Shown: one piece after another, positions 4,525-5,205 of the stretch | Position numbering within the stretch: the first letter of the stretch is position 1 | Layout: each line of letters starts with the position of its first letter | Assembly: GCF_000746205.1 (NCBI RefSeq) | Contig: NZ_JQKV01000014.1 | Location: 1-5,205, forward strand | Direction: 5' to 3' | DNA from: Halorubrum sp. BV1 | GTDB taxonomy: Archaea; Halobacteriota; Halobacteria; Halobacteriales; Haloferacaceae | DNA length: 5,205 nt | The notes under the pieces: generated by a model | The model's input: only the letters and a program-made list of their open reading frames with translations | Databases searched by the model: none | What the model was told of the DNA's origin: nothing | Program-made: the position numbers and the translations under genes

Positions 4525-5205
4525 ATGACACGGCCCACCCGGCAACGGGATCACGACCGGCAGCGCGTGCGGGACGAGGACGTCGACGAGAGCGAGACCG
4601 ACCCAGAAGAGGTGGACCCTGAAGATCTTGACCCCGAAGACTTCGATCCCGAGGACCTCACTCGGACGGCCGACGGCGAACTGATACACGAAGAGACCGG
4701 ACTCATCGTCGAAGAAGAACAGATAGATCCCGGTCCGGAGTGGCGAGCGTTCAACCACTCGGAGCGGCAGTCGAAGTCGCGCGTCGGTGCCCCCACGACG
4801 AAGACGATGCACGACAAGGGGCTGACGACGACGATAGACTGGAAGGACAAGGACGCGTACGGCCGCTCTATCTCCTCGAAGAAGCGGTCGCAGATGCACC
4901 GGCTGCGCAAGTGGCAAGAGCGGATCCGAACGAAGGACGCGGGCGAGCGGAACCTCCAGTTCGCGCTCTCTGAGATCGACCGGATGGCGAGCGCGCTCGG
5001 CGTGCCGCGTTCCGTGCGCGAGGTGGCCTCGGTGATCTACCGCCGCGCGTTGAACGAGGACCTGATCCGCGGCCGCTCCATCGAAGGCGTCTCGACCGCC
5101 GCCCTCTACGCCGCCTGTCGCAAGGAGGGGATTCCCCGCTCGCTCGAAGAGATATCCGACGTGTCTCGCGTCGACCGGAAAGAGATCGGTCGGACGTACC
5201 GGTAC
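4525..5205 (+). CDS. tfb: Transcription initiation factor TFB (TFIIB homologue) without zinc-ribbon cysteines, cut by window edge
   Basis: The first 227 codons are visible; archaeal TFB is usually a little over 300 residues. TFB joins the TBP-TATA complex and recruits RNA polymerase. The conserved B-reader/B-linker block GPEWRAFNHSERQ...KSRVGAPTT (70-92), MHDKGLTTTIDWKDKDAYGR (95-114) and most of the first cyclin repeat (about 140-227, with ERNLQFALSEIDRMASALG, SVIYRRAL and GRSIEGVSTAALYAACR) are clear. The N-terminus is odd. The zinc ribbon normally has two C-x2-C knuckles, but here the second reads H55-E-E-T58 before GLIVEEE, and the first is replaced by four DPE(E/D) pentapeptides (26-45). 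No Cys occurs before residue 198. The ATG at 4525 is chosen; the ATG at 4520 gives only AUG-CGA-UGA, whose stop overlaps this start. This may be one of the several TFB paralogues haloarchaea carry. The core identification is secure; its exact role is not. Confidence 0.95.
   Translation, partial: MTRPTRQRDHDRQRVRDEDVDESETDPEEVDPEDLDPEDFDPEDLTRTADGELIHEETGLIVEEEQIDPGPEWRAFNHSERQSKSRVGAPTTKTMHDKGLTTTIDWKDKDAYGRSISSKKRSQMHRLRKWQERIRTKDAGERNLQFALSEIDRMASALGVPRSVREVASVIYRRALNEDLIRGRSIEGVSTAALYAACRKEGIPRSLEEISDVSRVDRKEIGRTYRY
4600..4659 (+). repeat. Four 15-bp coding repeats (DPE-E/D-x array) in TFB
   Basis: Four in-frame 15-base units encode DPEEV, DPEDL, DPEDF and DPEDL (residues 26-45 of TFB). 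The DNA units differ mostly at third codon positions, which suggests an old repeat kept by selection on the protein and not a fresh slippage event. The array is highly acidic and lies where the first zinc knuckle of a standard B-ribbon would be. Confidence 0.85.

Noticed and set aside
3754..4917. Minus-strand frames opposite the aldolase (3754-4407) and TFB (4432-4917)
   Set aside because: Both lie antisense to clearly conserved proteins and show no domain or start signals of their own.

Overview
The window is high-GC DNA from a halophilic archaeon of the Halobacteria class. The proteins are rich in Asp and Glu. The translation factor is an archaeal EF-2 with a diphthamide site, the far end carries an archaeal TFIIB homologue (TFB), and several genes have a TATA-like element about 27 bases before the start codon, as expected of haloarchaeal leaderless transcripts. 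The genus cannot be fixed from the sequence alone.

Layout. The left part (about 1-3330) is read on the minus strand. In transcription order it holds the EF-2 gene with a U-rich terminator behind it. A separate promoter then drives a possible 19-codon Thr-rich leader ORF, an ACT-domain protein and the start of homoserine dehydrogenase, which runs off the left edge. The last three are joined by 4-base GTGA stop/start overlaps, so they look like one translationally coupled unit of the aspartate-family (threonine/methionine) pathway. A 375-base divergent intergenic region (3331-3705) follows, holding two promoters facing apart, an inverted repeat, a 19-bp tandem repeat and a 13-bp direct repeat. 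The right part is read on the plus strand: a KDPG/KHG-family aldolase (3706-4350), a 174-base gap with its own promoter, and a TFB gene (4525 onwards) that runs off the right edge.

How the parts relate. EF-2 (translocation) and TFB (transcription initiation) are information-processing genes. The ACT/homoserine dehydrogenase pair is amino-acid biosynthesis, and the ACT protein is a good candidate for a free-standing amino-acid-sensing partner of the dehydrogenase. The aldolase fits the semi-phosphorylative Entner-Doudoroff type sugar catabolism of haloarchaea. I see no mobile element, CRISPR array, tRNA or rRNA.

The points most worth a second look are: (1) the TFB lacks all four zinc-ribbon cysteines and has a DPE(D/E) pentapeptide array where the first knuckle should be; (2) the Thr-rich leader ORF has a TATA-like element at leaderless spacing and a stop overlapping the ACT start; (3) tandem repeats lie between EF-2 and the aldolase; (4) a second TATA-like element and an AUG-CGA-UGA mini-ORF sit on the TFB start.
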